Assembly (NCBI GenBank): GCA_023438965.1
Contig: JAEXPB010000517.1
Coordinates: 1-13,955 of the forward strand
Length of the DNA: 13,955 nt
Origin: Bacillota bacterium
GTDB lineage: Bacteria > Bacillota > Clostridia > Saccharofermentanales > UBA5734
Direction of reading: 5' to 3'
Below are positions 6,461-12,384 of the stretch, piece by piece (within the stretch, counting starts at the first letter, position 1; each line of letters opens with the position of its first letter). The translations under genes and the position numbers were made by a program. The notes under the pieces were generated by a model. It was not told where the DNA came from, did not search any database, and worked only from the letters and a program-made list of their open reading frames with translations.

Positions 6461-8956
6461 ATGGATACGCTGAATGACAAACTGAAGCTAAACGGCAATA
6501 ATCCGTGTCCGACAGGCCCGGCCAGCCTGTCTGGCCTTGGCGAGGCCGAGGTTCTGGAGCGGCGGGCGAAATATGGTGAAAACCGCCTGCCCGGCGAGAA
6601 GCATATCTCGGCTTGGAAGATTATTTTAAGCCAGTTTAAAAGCCCGCTGGTCTACATTATCCTGGTTGCGGCAGTCGTTTCGCTGATACTGCGGGAATTC
6701 GGCGATTTTGCGATCATCATGGTCGTCGTCATCGTGGATGTGATCCTGGGCTTCATCCAGGAATATAAAGCCCGCCAGACCTACCTGGCGCTCAAGAATC
6801 TGCTCAAGCCGACCACCACTGTGATTCGGGACCATCAGCGCCAGGAGATCGAGGTTTGGGAACTGGTGCCAGGAGACCTGGTGCTGCTGGCTTCCGGCGA
6901 GAAGGCTTCCGGCGATGGCGTGCTGCTGGAAGCAACCAGGATAGCCTGCGACGAATCGATCCTGACCGGGGAAAGCGAGCCGGTCAGCAAGCAGACCGGC
7001 GGTGACGCGGCGATCTACATGGGCTGCACGGTCCTGACCGGCCGCGGGATCATGCAGGTTGGCCAGACCGGCCTGCGGACCGAACTGGGCCAGATCGCCG
7101 CCAGCCTCAGCAGCCAAACCGAGGAAGATACGCCCTTCCAGATCCGTTTGAAAGCCTTCAGCAAGATCCTGACCTATATCGTCTCCGGTTTCACCCTGGT
7201 AATCCTGTTGATCGGACTCCTTCTGGGCAATGATTTCCTGAACATGCTGCGCACCTCGATCATTCTGGCCATTGCGGCCGTGCCGGAGGGCCTGCTGATC
7301 GCCGTTACGGTGATCCTCGTCCTGGGCATGCGCAAAATACTGAAGCGCAACGGCTTGGTCAAGCGCCTGCTGGCGGTCGAGACGCTTGGCTCGGTGACCG
7401 TGATCTGCACGGACAAGACCGGCACGCTGACCGAAGGCCGGATGCAGGTCAACCGTTGTGAAATGACCGACCAGGAGCGCGCCTGGCAAACGATGGTGCT
7501 GTGCAACAATCTCGAGGGACCGGTCGATATTGCCCTCTGGGAATATGCCGACCGGTTGAAGCCCGGAACCGCTCAGACCTTTGGCGATAGTGCGGAGCGG
7601 GTGGGCGAGGAGCCGTTCACCAGCGAGAAAAAGTACATGATCACTGCCGTGCGGACGGCCGGCGAGCTGGATATTTGCTTTTACCTGAAGGGTGCGCCGG
7701 AAATTATCCTGGGGCTGTGCGACTTGCCGGCGGAGCAAGGCCGGCGGTTGCTGGACCAGGCCGACGCCTGGGCGAGCGAAGGCCTGCGCCTGATCGGATT
7801 GGCCTGGCGTGCCGGCGGCCGCCTGGAGCATGCAGGCGGCTATACGTGGCTGGGTCTGGCCGGCATGGCGGATCCGATTCGCGAGGGCGTTCTGGCTTCG
7901 GTCCAGGTCGCCCGGCGCGCCGGCATTGCGGTCAAGATGATCACCGGCGATTATCGCCGGACCGCCGAATCGATTGCCCGCAATCTGGACCTGCTGCCGC
8001 CTGGCAGCCAGATCCTGGAAGGCGAACAGATCGGCTCGATGTCCGATGCCGAACTGCAGCGGCAGGTTGACCGTACGGCGGTCTTCGCCCGCATCCGGCC
8101 CCAGGACAAGTACCGCATCGTCCGGGCGCTGCAGGCCAACGGCGCGATCACCGCCATGATCGGCGACGGCGTCAATGACGCCCCGGCCTTGAAATGCGCC
8201 AACATCGGCGTGGTGGTCGGCAGTGCGACCGATGTGGCCAAGGAGGCCGCCGACCTGATCTTGCTGGACAACAATTTCCGGACCATTGTCGCGGCCATTG
8301 AGGAAGGCCGGGTCATTTTCGCCAATATCCGCAAGGTGGTGGCTTATACCTTGTCCAATTCATTTGCCGAAGTGCTGACCATCTTCTGCGCCATGATCTT
8401 CCGCTGGCCGGTTCCGTTGGCTGTGGCCCAGATCCTCTGGATCCACCTGATCTGCGATGGACCTTCGGACATTGTCCTCGGCTTCGAGCCGAAAGAGAAC
8501 GGGATCATGGATGAGAAGCCGCGCCCGCTGAAGGACCCGATCCTGACCCCGCTGGCCCTGACGCTGATCCTGATCATCAGCGTCGCCAGCGCCTGCTTTG
8601 TCTTGCTGACCTTCGGCCACTTCTATCTGGCGCATAACAATCCGGTCGAAGGCCGCAGCATTGCCTTCGTCAGTTTCGCGATCAATTCGATGATCTACAT
8701 TTTCGCCTACCGCAGCATGCGGATACCGATCTGGCGGATGAACCCCCTGACCGTCAATAAACCGCTGATCTGGGCAGTCCTGGCCGGTCTGGGCACCGCG
8801 TTGCTGCCGTTCCTGGTCCCCGGGCTGCGTGAGGCACTGGGAATCGTGCCCTTGACACTGGAGGAAGCGGGATGGGTAGCGGGGTTTGCCCTGGGGTTGC
8901 TGATCATTGTCGAGATCGGCAAAGCAGTGGCCGCCCGGGTAGCTAGAACCCTGTAA
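6461..8956 (+). CDS. P2-type cation-transporting ATPase (calcium-pump-like)
   Basis: This 831-residue integral membrane pump uses ATP to move a cation across the cytoplasmic membrane. Features in order: N-terminal cation-ATPase domain (about 23-75), TM1-2 (about 62-100), actuator domain with TGES (169-172), TM3-4 with VPEGL (274-278), phosphorylation site DKTGT with D318, nucleotide domain with KGAPE (410-414), TGD (495-497), GDGVNDAP (568-575), and a C-terminal bundle of TM segments from about 625 to 825. Of the calcium-site residues of SERCA, the Glu of TM4 (E276), Glu of TM5 (E637) and Asp of TM6 (D666) are kept, but the partner positions carry S634, H662 and C665 instead of Asn, Asn and Thr. 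The ion is therefore uncertain. It has AGAGGGGA as ribosome binding site (6446-6453) and stands alone between the hydrolase and the MerR genes. Confidence 0.9.
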   Translation: MDTLNDKLKLNGNNPCPTGPASLSGLGEAEVLERRAKYGENRLPGEKHISAWKIILSQFKSPLVYIILVAAVVSLILREFGDFAIIMVVVIVDVILGFIQEYKARQTYLALKNLLKPTTTVIRDHQRQEIEVWELVPGDLVLLASGEKASGDGVLLEATRIACDESILTGESEPVSKQTGGDAAIYMGCTVLTGRGIMQVGQTGLRTELGQIAASLSSQTEEDTPFQIRLKAFSKILTYIVSGFTLVILLIGLLLGNDFLNMLRTSIILAIAAVPEGLLIAVTVILVLGMRKILKRNGLVKRLLAVETLGSVTVICTDKTGTLTEGRMQVNRCEMTDQERAWQTMVLCNNLEGPVDIALWEYADRLKPGTAQTFGDSAERVGEEPFTSEKKYMITAVRTAGELDICFYLKGAPEIILGLCDLPAEQGRRLLDQADAWASEGLRLIGLAWRAGGRLEHAGGYTWLGLAGMADPIREGVLASVQVARRAGIAVKMITGDYRRTAESIARNLDLLPPGSQILEGEQIGSMSDAELQRQVDRTAVFARIRPQDKYRIVRALQANGAITAMIGDGVNDAPALKCANIGVVVGSATDVAKEAADLILLDNNFRTIVAAIEEGRVIFANIRKVVAYTLSNSFAEVLTIFCAMIFRWPVPLAVAQILWIHLICDGPSDIVLGFEPKENGIMDEKPRPLKDPILTPLALTLILIISVASACFVLLTFGHFYLAHNNPVEGRSIAFVSFAINSMIYIFAYRSMRIPIWRMNPLTVNKPLIWAVLAGLGTALLPFLVPGLREALGIVPLTLEEAGWVAGFALGLLIIVEIGKAVAARVARTL

Positions 8957-9019
8957 CATCCAGGAACATATTTACCGATTGCCAGATACCGGTTTTTTGT
9001 GTATGCTGAATCCATAACC

Positions 9020-9035
9020 TTTGAGCGAACTCTAA
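9020..9035. promoter_or_regulatory. Possible operator of the AdhR-like MerR regulator
   Basis: TTTGAGCGAACTCTAA is an imperfect 16-bp palindrome (10 of 16 positions symmetric) with the GAG...CTC arms typical of AdhR/NmlR-type operators. It is about 30 bases before the regulator's start. The flanking -35 and -10 boxes are poor (TATTCA at 9037-9042 is the best -10 at the expected place), so autoregulation is only suggested. Confidence 0.35.
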
Positions 9036-9068
9036 TTATTCAGCCCCAATTGCAGACAAGGATGGATG

Positions 9069-9461
9069 ATGATGACTTATTCAATCAAGCAGATCGCCGA
9101 GTTGACCAACTTAACCCCTTACACCCTGCGTTATTATGACAAAGAAGGCCTGTTGCCGTCGATCGGCCGGACCGACACCGGCATGCGGCGTTTCTCCGAC
9201 AGCGACCTGGAGTGGCTGGGCATGATTTGCTGCCTGAAGAACACCGGTATGTCCATCCGTGAGATCAGGCGGTTCGTCGAATTGAGCCGGGAAGGGGATG
9301 AGACCCTGAAAACCCGCTTTGACATGCTGGTCGAGCACAAGAAGACGGTCGAAACCGAAATCGCCCGGATGGAAAAGCACCTGGAAAAGGTTACCCGGAA
9401 AATAGCCTTGTACAGCGCGAAATACGCCGAATACTGCGCGAAACAAACGCAGGGTAAATAG
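9069..9461 (+). CDS. MerR regulator of the AdhR/NmlR type
   Basis: A small cytoplasmic DNA-binding protein of about 130 residues. The N-terminal winged helix-turn-helix YSIKQIAELTNLTPYTLRYYDKEGL is standard MerR; the middle ICCLKNTGMSIREIRRFVEL followed by a long dimerisation helix (about 80-118) is the AdhR/NmlR pattern. In that subfamily one conserved cysteine before L(K/R)NTGM senses reactive aldehydes or thiol stress; here it is the second Cys of ICCL. Three ATG codons in a row (9066, 9069, 9072) are possible starts; AAGGA at 9058-9062 favours 9069 or 9072. No aldehyde dehydrogenase or oxidoreductase lies next to it, so its targets besides itself are not visible. The ATPase ends 112 bases upstream on the same strand. 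Confidence 0.85.
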   Translation: MMTYSIKQIAELTNLTPYTLRYYDKEGLLPSIGRTDTGMRRFSDSDLEWLGMICCLKNTGMSIREIRRFVELSREGDETLKTRFDMLVEHKKTVETEIARMEKHLEKVTRKIALYSAKYAEYCAKQTQGK

Positions 9462-9508
9462 TGGATGTTACTCGGCCGAATTAATTTTAAAAAAAATACC
9501 GCACCCCC

Positions 9509-9539
9509 TTTACCTTGACGTAACGTCAGGGTTTATGCT
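9509..9539 (+). promoter_or_regulatory. MerR-type promoter with palindromic operator for the TipA-like gene
   Basis: A -35 box TTTACC (9509-9514) and -10 box TATGCT (9534-9539) are separated by 19 bases, the stretched spacing that MerR proteins correct by twisting DNA. Centred in the spacer is the perfect inverted repeat TGACGT-A-ACGTCA (9516-9528), flanked by CC and GG. This is the expected autoregulated operator of a TipA-type regulator, whose gene starts 24 bases downstream. Confidence 0.65.
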
Positions 9540-9562
9540 TGTTTCTGTCAAGAGGAGGAGCC

Positions 9563-10321
9563 ATGGAGTACACCGTGCAAAAGCTCGCCCGGCTGGCCGG
9601 TGTCAGCCCGCGCGCCCTGCGCCATTATGATGATATCGGATTGCTGAAGCCCCGGCGGACCAGCTCATCCGGCTATCGCATCTATGGCGCGGCTGAAGTG
9701 GATTTGCTGCAGCAAATTCTCTTTTATCGCGAGCTGGGCGTCGGCCTGGACGAGATCCGATCGATCGTGACGTCACCCGGTTTCGATCGGACAACCGCGC
9801 TGCGGCAGCATCATGCCCGGCTTCTTGACCGGAAAGAGCAAATCGAAAAGCTGATTGCCAACGTTGAAATGTCCCTTGCGTTGGCTGAAAGGGGTGTTCA
9901 AATGCGCGACCAGGCTAAATTTGAAGGTTTAAAAAAGAAACTCGTCGCCGACAACGAACAGCAATATGGCCCGGAGATTCGGGCCAGATACGGCGATGCG
10001 GCAGTTGACCGATCCAACCGGCGGTTGCAGGAGATGAGCGCGGACCAGTACGCCCGGCAGGAACAACTCGCCCGGGAGATTGACGAGACGCTCCGAACCG
10101 CATTCGAGGAAGGCGATCCCGGCGGCACAGCGGCGCAGCGGGCTTGCGAACTGCACAAACAGTGGCTGATGCATTACTGGGACCGCTATACGCCGGAGGC
10201 CCACCTGGCCTTGGGTCAGATGTATGTCGATGATGAACGCTTTACAGCCTATTATGACCGGATCGCACCCGGCTGCGCGATATTTCTCCGGGATGCCCTG
10301 CGGATCTTCACTGGCCGTTAA
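9563..10321 (+). CDS. TipA-like MerR regulator with TipAS ligand domain
   Basis: A 252-residue regulator with a MerR winged helix-turn-helix (YTVQKLARLAGVSPRALRHYDDIGLL, residues 3-28), a dimerisation helix (about 75-110), and a C-terminal TipAS-type domain (about 120-252), an all-alpha fold that binds antibiotics such as thiopeptides or albicidin in known relatives. Marks of that domain are the QYGPEIRARYGD segment, the HKQWLMHYW segment and LGQMYVDDERFTAYYDRIAPGCAIFLRDAL. The ligand here is unknown. Start: ATG 9563 with AGAGGAGG at 9551-9558; the in-frame TTG at 9539 lies in the -10 box and is rejected. It probably controls its own promoter through the palindrome upstream. No drug transporter adjoins it. 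Its last 14 bases overlap the convergent PAS gene. Confidence 0.87.
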   Translation: MEYTVQKLARLAGVSPRALRHYDDIGLLKPRRTSSSGYRIYGAAEVDLLQQILFYRELGVGLDEIRSIVTSPGFDRTTALRQHHARLLDRKEQIEKLIANVEMSLALAERGVQMRDQAKFEGLKKKLVADNEQQYGPEIRARYGDAAVDRSNRRLQEMSADQYARQEQLAREIDETLRTAFEEGDPGGTAAQRACELHKQWLMHYWDRYTPEAHLALGQMYVDDERFTAYYDRIAPGCAIFLRDALRIFTGR

Positions 10322-10688
10322 GGCTGGTATCTCCCACTATCCACAGCAGGCAGGGGTTGGGCCAGGCCGGTCCGGCGCAAAGCGTGATCCGGCCCCGAAT
10401 TCGGAATAGCGAGCCATCGCATTGGACATAGGATTTATCAATCTCAACGGCATCCAGCTTACCTGCCGTCAGCTGGGCCAGGGCGTCATGGTTCTGGTCC
10501 AGCAAGTCGGAGCTCTGGAGCCGCTGCAAGTCCAGCTGGCCGCAGTTGCCGAAGATCTCGACAAACTGGCTGTTGACCCGGCAAACCCGCCCGGTCACCG
10601 CATCAATCAAAGCGACGCCCAACGGCAGCAACTCGAAGCTGGCTTTCCGTTCTTCAGGGATTGTGCTCTCAAATCGCAGATTGGTCAT
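10308..10688 (-). CDS. Stand-alone PAS-domain protein
   Basis: A 126-residue cytoplasmic protein consisting of little more than one PAS domain: LLPLGVALIDAVTGRVCRVNSQFVEIFG (about 21-48) is the usual PAS opening, and SYVQCDGSLFRIRGRITLC (about 86-104) forms the later strands. No kinase, cyclase, helix-turn-helix or membrane segment is attached. PAS domains bind small ligands or partners, so it may act as a sensor subunit for a protein encoded elsewhere, or be a remnant of a larger signalling protein. The ATG at 10688 has AGGGGG seven bases upstream, which supports a genuine gene. It lies downstream of the sigma/DUF4367 genes on the same strand, 134 bases away, and overlaps the 3' end of the TipA-like gene tail to tail. 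Confidence 0.65.
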   Translation of the reverse strand: MTNLRFESTIPEERKASFELLPLGVALIDAVTGRVCRVNSQFVEIFGNCGQLDLQRLQSSDLLDQNHDALAQLTAGKLDAVEIDKSYVQCDGSLFRIRGRITLCAGPAWPNPCLLWIVGDTSLNGQ

Positions 10689-10707
10689 GTGCTGTCCCCC
10701 TGTTCAT

Positions 10708-10762
10708 TCATACGGTCTGCTTCCCCCCCGCTCCGCAGGGGTTTCATTAATAGAACGTATGA
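10708..10762 (-). repeat. Nested inverted repeat in the PAS gene leader
   Basis: TCATACG (10708-10714) and CGTATGA (10756-10762) form a perfect outer 7-bp inverted repeat. Inside it, the minus-strand sequence CCCCTGC-GGA-GCGGGG (10741-10726) folds into a further stem of 7 bp with one G-U pair. It would sit in the leader of a PAS transcript, just before the ribosome binding site at 10701-10696. Confidence 0.35.
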
Positions 10763-10772
10763 GGGCAGGCAT

Positions 10773-10801
10773 TTGTTACACCTGAGACAGACATTTTTCA
10801 A
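10773..10801 (-). promoter_or_regulatory. Weak candidate promoter for the PAS gene
   Basis: TTGAAA (10801-10796, 5 of 6) and TAACAA (10778-10773, 3 of 6) are 17 bases apart on the minus strand. The predicted start would fall a few bases before the nested inverted repeat. The poor -10 box keeps confidence low; read-through from the sigma operon is the alternative. Confidence 0.25.
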
Positions 10802-10809
10802 ATTTTTTC

Positions 10810-10831
10810 ATCAAGCGAAACCTCACTTGAT
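10810..10831 (-). terminator. Hairpin at the stop codon of the DUF4367 gene
   Basis: Minus-strand RNA 10831-10810 folds into an 8-bp stem (AUCAAGUG with CGCUUGAU, one G-U pair) with a six-base loop, and the DUF4367 stop codon lies in it. It is followed by an A-rich rather than U-rich tract, so it is not a classical intrinsic terminator; it could protect the 3' end or act only weakly. Confidence 0.3.
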
Positions 10832-11569
10832 CGATCGGGCTACCTTGAGCAGTTCTTCCTTGGTGATTGTGCTGGTCAGACTCCAGAAATACTCGCCGGA
10901 ATCGCCATCCAGGAAGATCAGCGTCTGCTGGCCGTAGTGTGAATACAGATAACCTTCGGCTCCGTTGACCAGGACCTGCTCGCAAGTGCCCGTAATGTCC
11001 ACGCCGCCGCTTACATTGCCGGTGACAAACCGCAACGCGATAATCTCCGCGCCGTTCTCATTGGCAAAGACCATCTGCACCACACCGCGCTGGTTCAGCT
11101 GGTTAACCAGCTTGAAGCCTTCCGGCAGGTAATCCGGTATCAAGGCGGTCAATCCGTCGTCCGTCAGGGTTTCTGCCGGAATATGATCCAGGGTCGTCTG
11201 CGGGTCCTGCGTAAAGCCGATATGCGAGAACCGGTCATAAACATCGATCACAAACCGGTAGACCGCTTTTCGGCTGGCTGCGACACCGATGATGGAAACC
11301 AGGATGGCCAGGATGATGGCGGCCATCAGCAAGCGCTTCTGGGTCCGGTTGACGGTCCGGCGTGCGACAGCCGCGTCGGCTGCTTCCTGGCGGAACCGCA
11401 GGGCTTCCAGCCGGGCAGCCTTGCGGAGCAGCCGCTGCATTCGTCGCTCGAACCGCGGCGTAAATTGCTGCCGGCCGGCTAACTCGATTTCACTCGGCAG
11501 ATCGTTCAGGCTTTGCCGCAGATACTCGTCCACGGCTGCCCGCAACTGTGGATTGGCTTGCAGAACCAT
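10823..11569 (-). CDS. DUF4367 membrane protein, likely anti-sigma partner
   Basis: A 248-residue protein with a charged cytoplasmic N-terminus (1-78), one membrane segment (about 80-98, LLMAAIILAILVSIIGVAA), and an outside C-terminal domain resembling DUF4367 (about 140-248): PDYLPEGFKL, a GYLYS strand, then LIFLDGDSGEYFWS and a final KEELLKVARSI helix. Proteins of this layout commonly follow ECF sigma genes in Clostridia and are presumed to regulate them; direct sigma binding is inference from position, and no zinc-binding HxxxCxxC anti-sigma motif is visible. The start is ATG 11569, with AGGGGG (11581-11576) six bases before it. Longer in-frame starts lie deep inside the sigma gene and give an implausible N-terminus. 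The first 80 bases overlap the sigma gene in another frame. Confidence 0.75.
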   Translation of the reverse strand: MVLQANPQLRAAVDEYLRQSLNDLPSEIELAGRQQFTPRFERRMQRLLRKAARLEALRFRQEAADAAVARRTVNRTQKRLLMAAIILAILVSIIGVAASRKAVYRFVIDVYDRFSHIGFTQDPQTTLDHIPAETLTDDGLTALIPDYLPEGFKLVNQLNQRGVVQMVFANENGAEIIALRFVTGNVSGGVDITGTCEQVLVNGAEGYLYSHYGQQTLIFLDGDSGEYFWSLTSTITKEELLKVARSIK

Positions 11570-12116
11570 TCCCATCCCCCTCTTCCAAATAACGGGCCAG
11601 AATCCGGCGCGCCCGATAACAGCGCACCCGGGCGTTCTCCGGCGAGATGCCCAGCAGATCGGCGATCTGGCGATAATCCAGCTCGTGGGATATCTGCAGG
11701 GACAGAACATCCGCGAAAGCTGGTTTCATCTTGGTCAAGGCATACAGAATATCCTGATATCCTTCTTTCTCGACCAACGCTTGTTCCGGATCGGCCTGCG
11801 GATCAACGAGGAACTCGTCATAGTCGCCCAAATCCGACTCAGCGAGGAATTTTTGCTTGCGTCGCAGGTCGATCGCAATGTTCCTCACTATAACAACGAG
11901 CAGGGAGCGGGTTTTGTTACAATTTTCCGGAGAAATATTTTCTAAATGGTCGATTATCCGTAAAAAGGCATCATGAACAGCATCCTCAGCCAGCGCCCGG
12001 TCGTGCAGGATACTCTGGGCGACCCACAGCATCGTATGGCGATGTTCCCGGTATATCTGCTCGAATTTTCCCCTGGATGGTTCATCAATGATCAGCGACA
12101 AGTAAAATGACAACAT
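11490..12116 (-). CDS. ECF-family RNA polymerase sigma factor
   Basis: A 208-residue sigma-70-family protein with only regions 2 and 4. Region 2 is about residues 18-90 (FEQIYREHRHTMLWVAQSIL, then AEDAVHDAFLRII, then the RNIAIDLRRKQK promoter-melting part); region 4 is about 122-178 (DVLSLQISHELDYRQIADLLGIS, then ARVRCYRARRILARYL). The opening MLSFYLSLI is typical of clostridial ECF factors. Residues from about 183 on, rich in Gly, Ser and Ala, are encoded in the overlap with the DUF4367 gene and are probably an unstructured tail. The start ATG 12116 has GGAGT five bases upstream. A strong housekeeping promoter precedes it, so at least some expression does not depend on itself. It forms a pair with the downstream membrane protein. 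Confidence 0.88.
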   Translation of the reverse strand: MLSFYLSLIIDEPSRGKFEQIYREHRHTMLWVAQSILHDRALAEDAVHDAFLRIIDHLENISPENCNKTRSLLVVIVRNIAIDLRRKQKFLAESDLGDYDEFLVDPQADPEQALVEKEGYQDILYALTKMKPAFADVLSLQISHELDYRQIADLLGISPENARVRCYRARRILARYLEEGDGNGSASQSTVAGSRGRVSAAKPERSAE

Positions 12117-12178
12117 AGCGGACTCCGTTCACCAATCGTCGGCCAGGCGGCAAACCTCGGTCATGTCAGATTAAGATG

Positions 12179-12207
12179 ATTATATTCATTTGGCAAGGAG
12201 AAATCAA
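12179..12207 (-). promoter_or_regulatory. Housekeeping promoter for the sigma factor gene
   Basis: On the minus strand, TTGATT (12207-12202, 4 of 6) and a perfect TATAAT (12184-12179) are separated by 17 bases. The predicted start near 12172 leaves a leader of about 56 bases. It is divergent from the radical SAM promoter at 12250-12278. Confidence 0.55.
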
Positions 12208-12214
12208 GAAAGAT

Positions 12215-12246
12215 CCTGCCGCAACTGGCCGCCTGCCGGCAACAGG
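12215..12246. repeat. Imperfect direct repeat between divergent promoters
   Basis: CCTGCCGCAACTGG (12215-12228) and CCTGCCGGCAACAGG (12232-12246) are near-copies 17 bases apart, occupying almost all the space between the -35 boxes of the sigma promoter (12202-12207) and the radical SAM promoter (12250-12255). The place is suited to a regulator acting on both promoters; no regulator is identified. Confidence 0.4.
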
Positions 12247-12249
12247 TAA

Positions 12250-12278
12250 TTGACAGTCTCCCGGAATCAGCCTAAACT
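12250..12278 (+). promoter_or_regulatory. Housekeeping promoter for the radical SAM gene
   Basis: A perfect -35 box TTGACA (12250-12255) is followed after 17 bases by TAAACT (12273-12278, 4 of 6). The predicted start near 12285 gives an approximately 100-base leader before the radical SAM start codon; no clear riboswitch-like fold is seen in it. Confidence 0.55.
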
Positions 12279-12384
12279 GGAATTGGGCCAGAAAAAATCT
12301 CAACGTTTCCATCGCGCCCGGCAGCGTGACGCACCCCAAAAGCCGATGAAAAATAATTCAAGCGGCGAAGGCAGGTGAGATGCC

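Noticed and set aside
6626..7831. A 401-codon open frame on the minus strand opposite the ATPase
   Set aside because: It mirrors conserved ATPase motifs on the other strand and has no family features of its own.
8976..9000. Possible terminator after the ATPase (ACCG...CGGT followed by six T)
   Set aside because: The stem is only four base pairs with a long loop; a T-run alone is not enough.
10321..10823. Plus-strand hairpin near 10726-10744 as a terminator for the TipA-like gene
   Set aside because: It is about 400 bases beyond the gene and followed by only three T; it fits better as part of the minus-strand leader.
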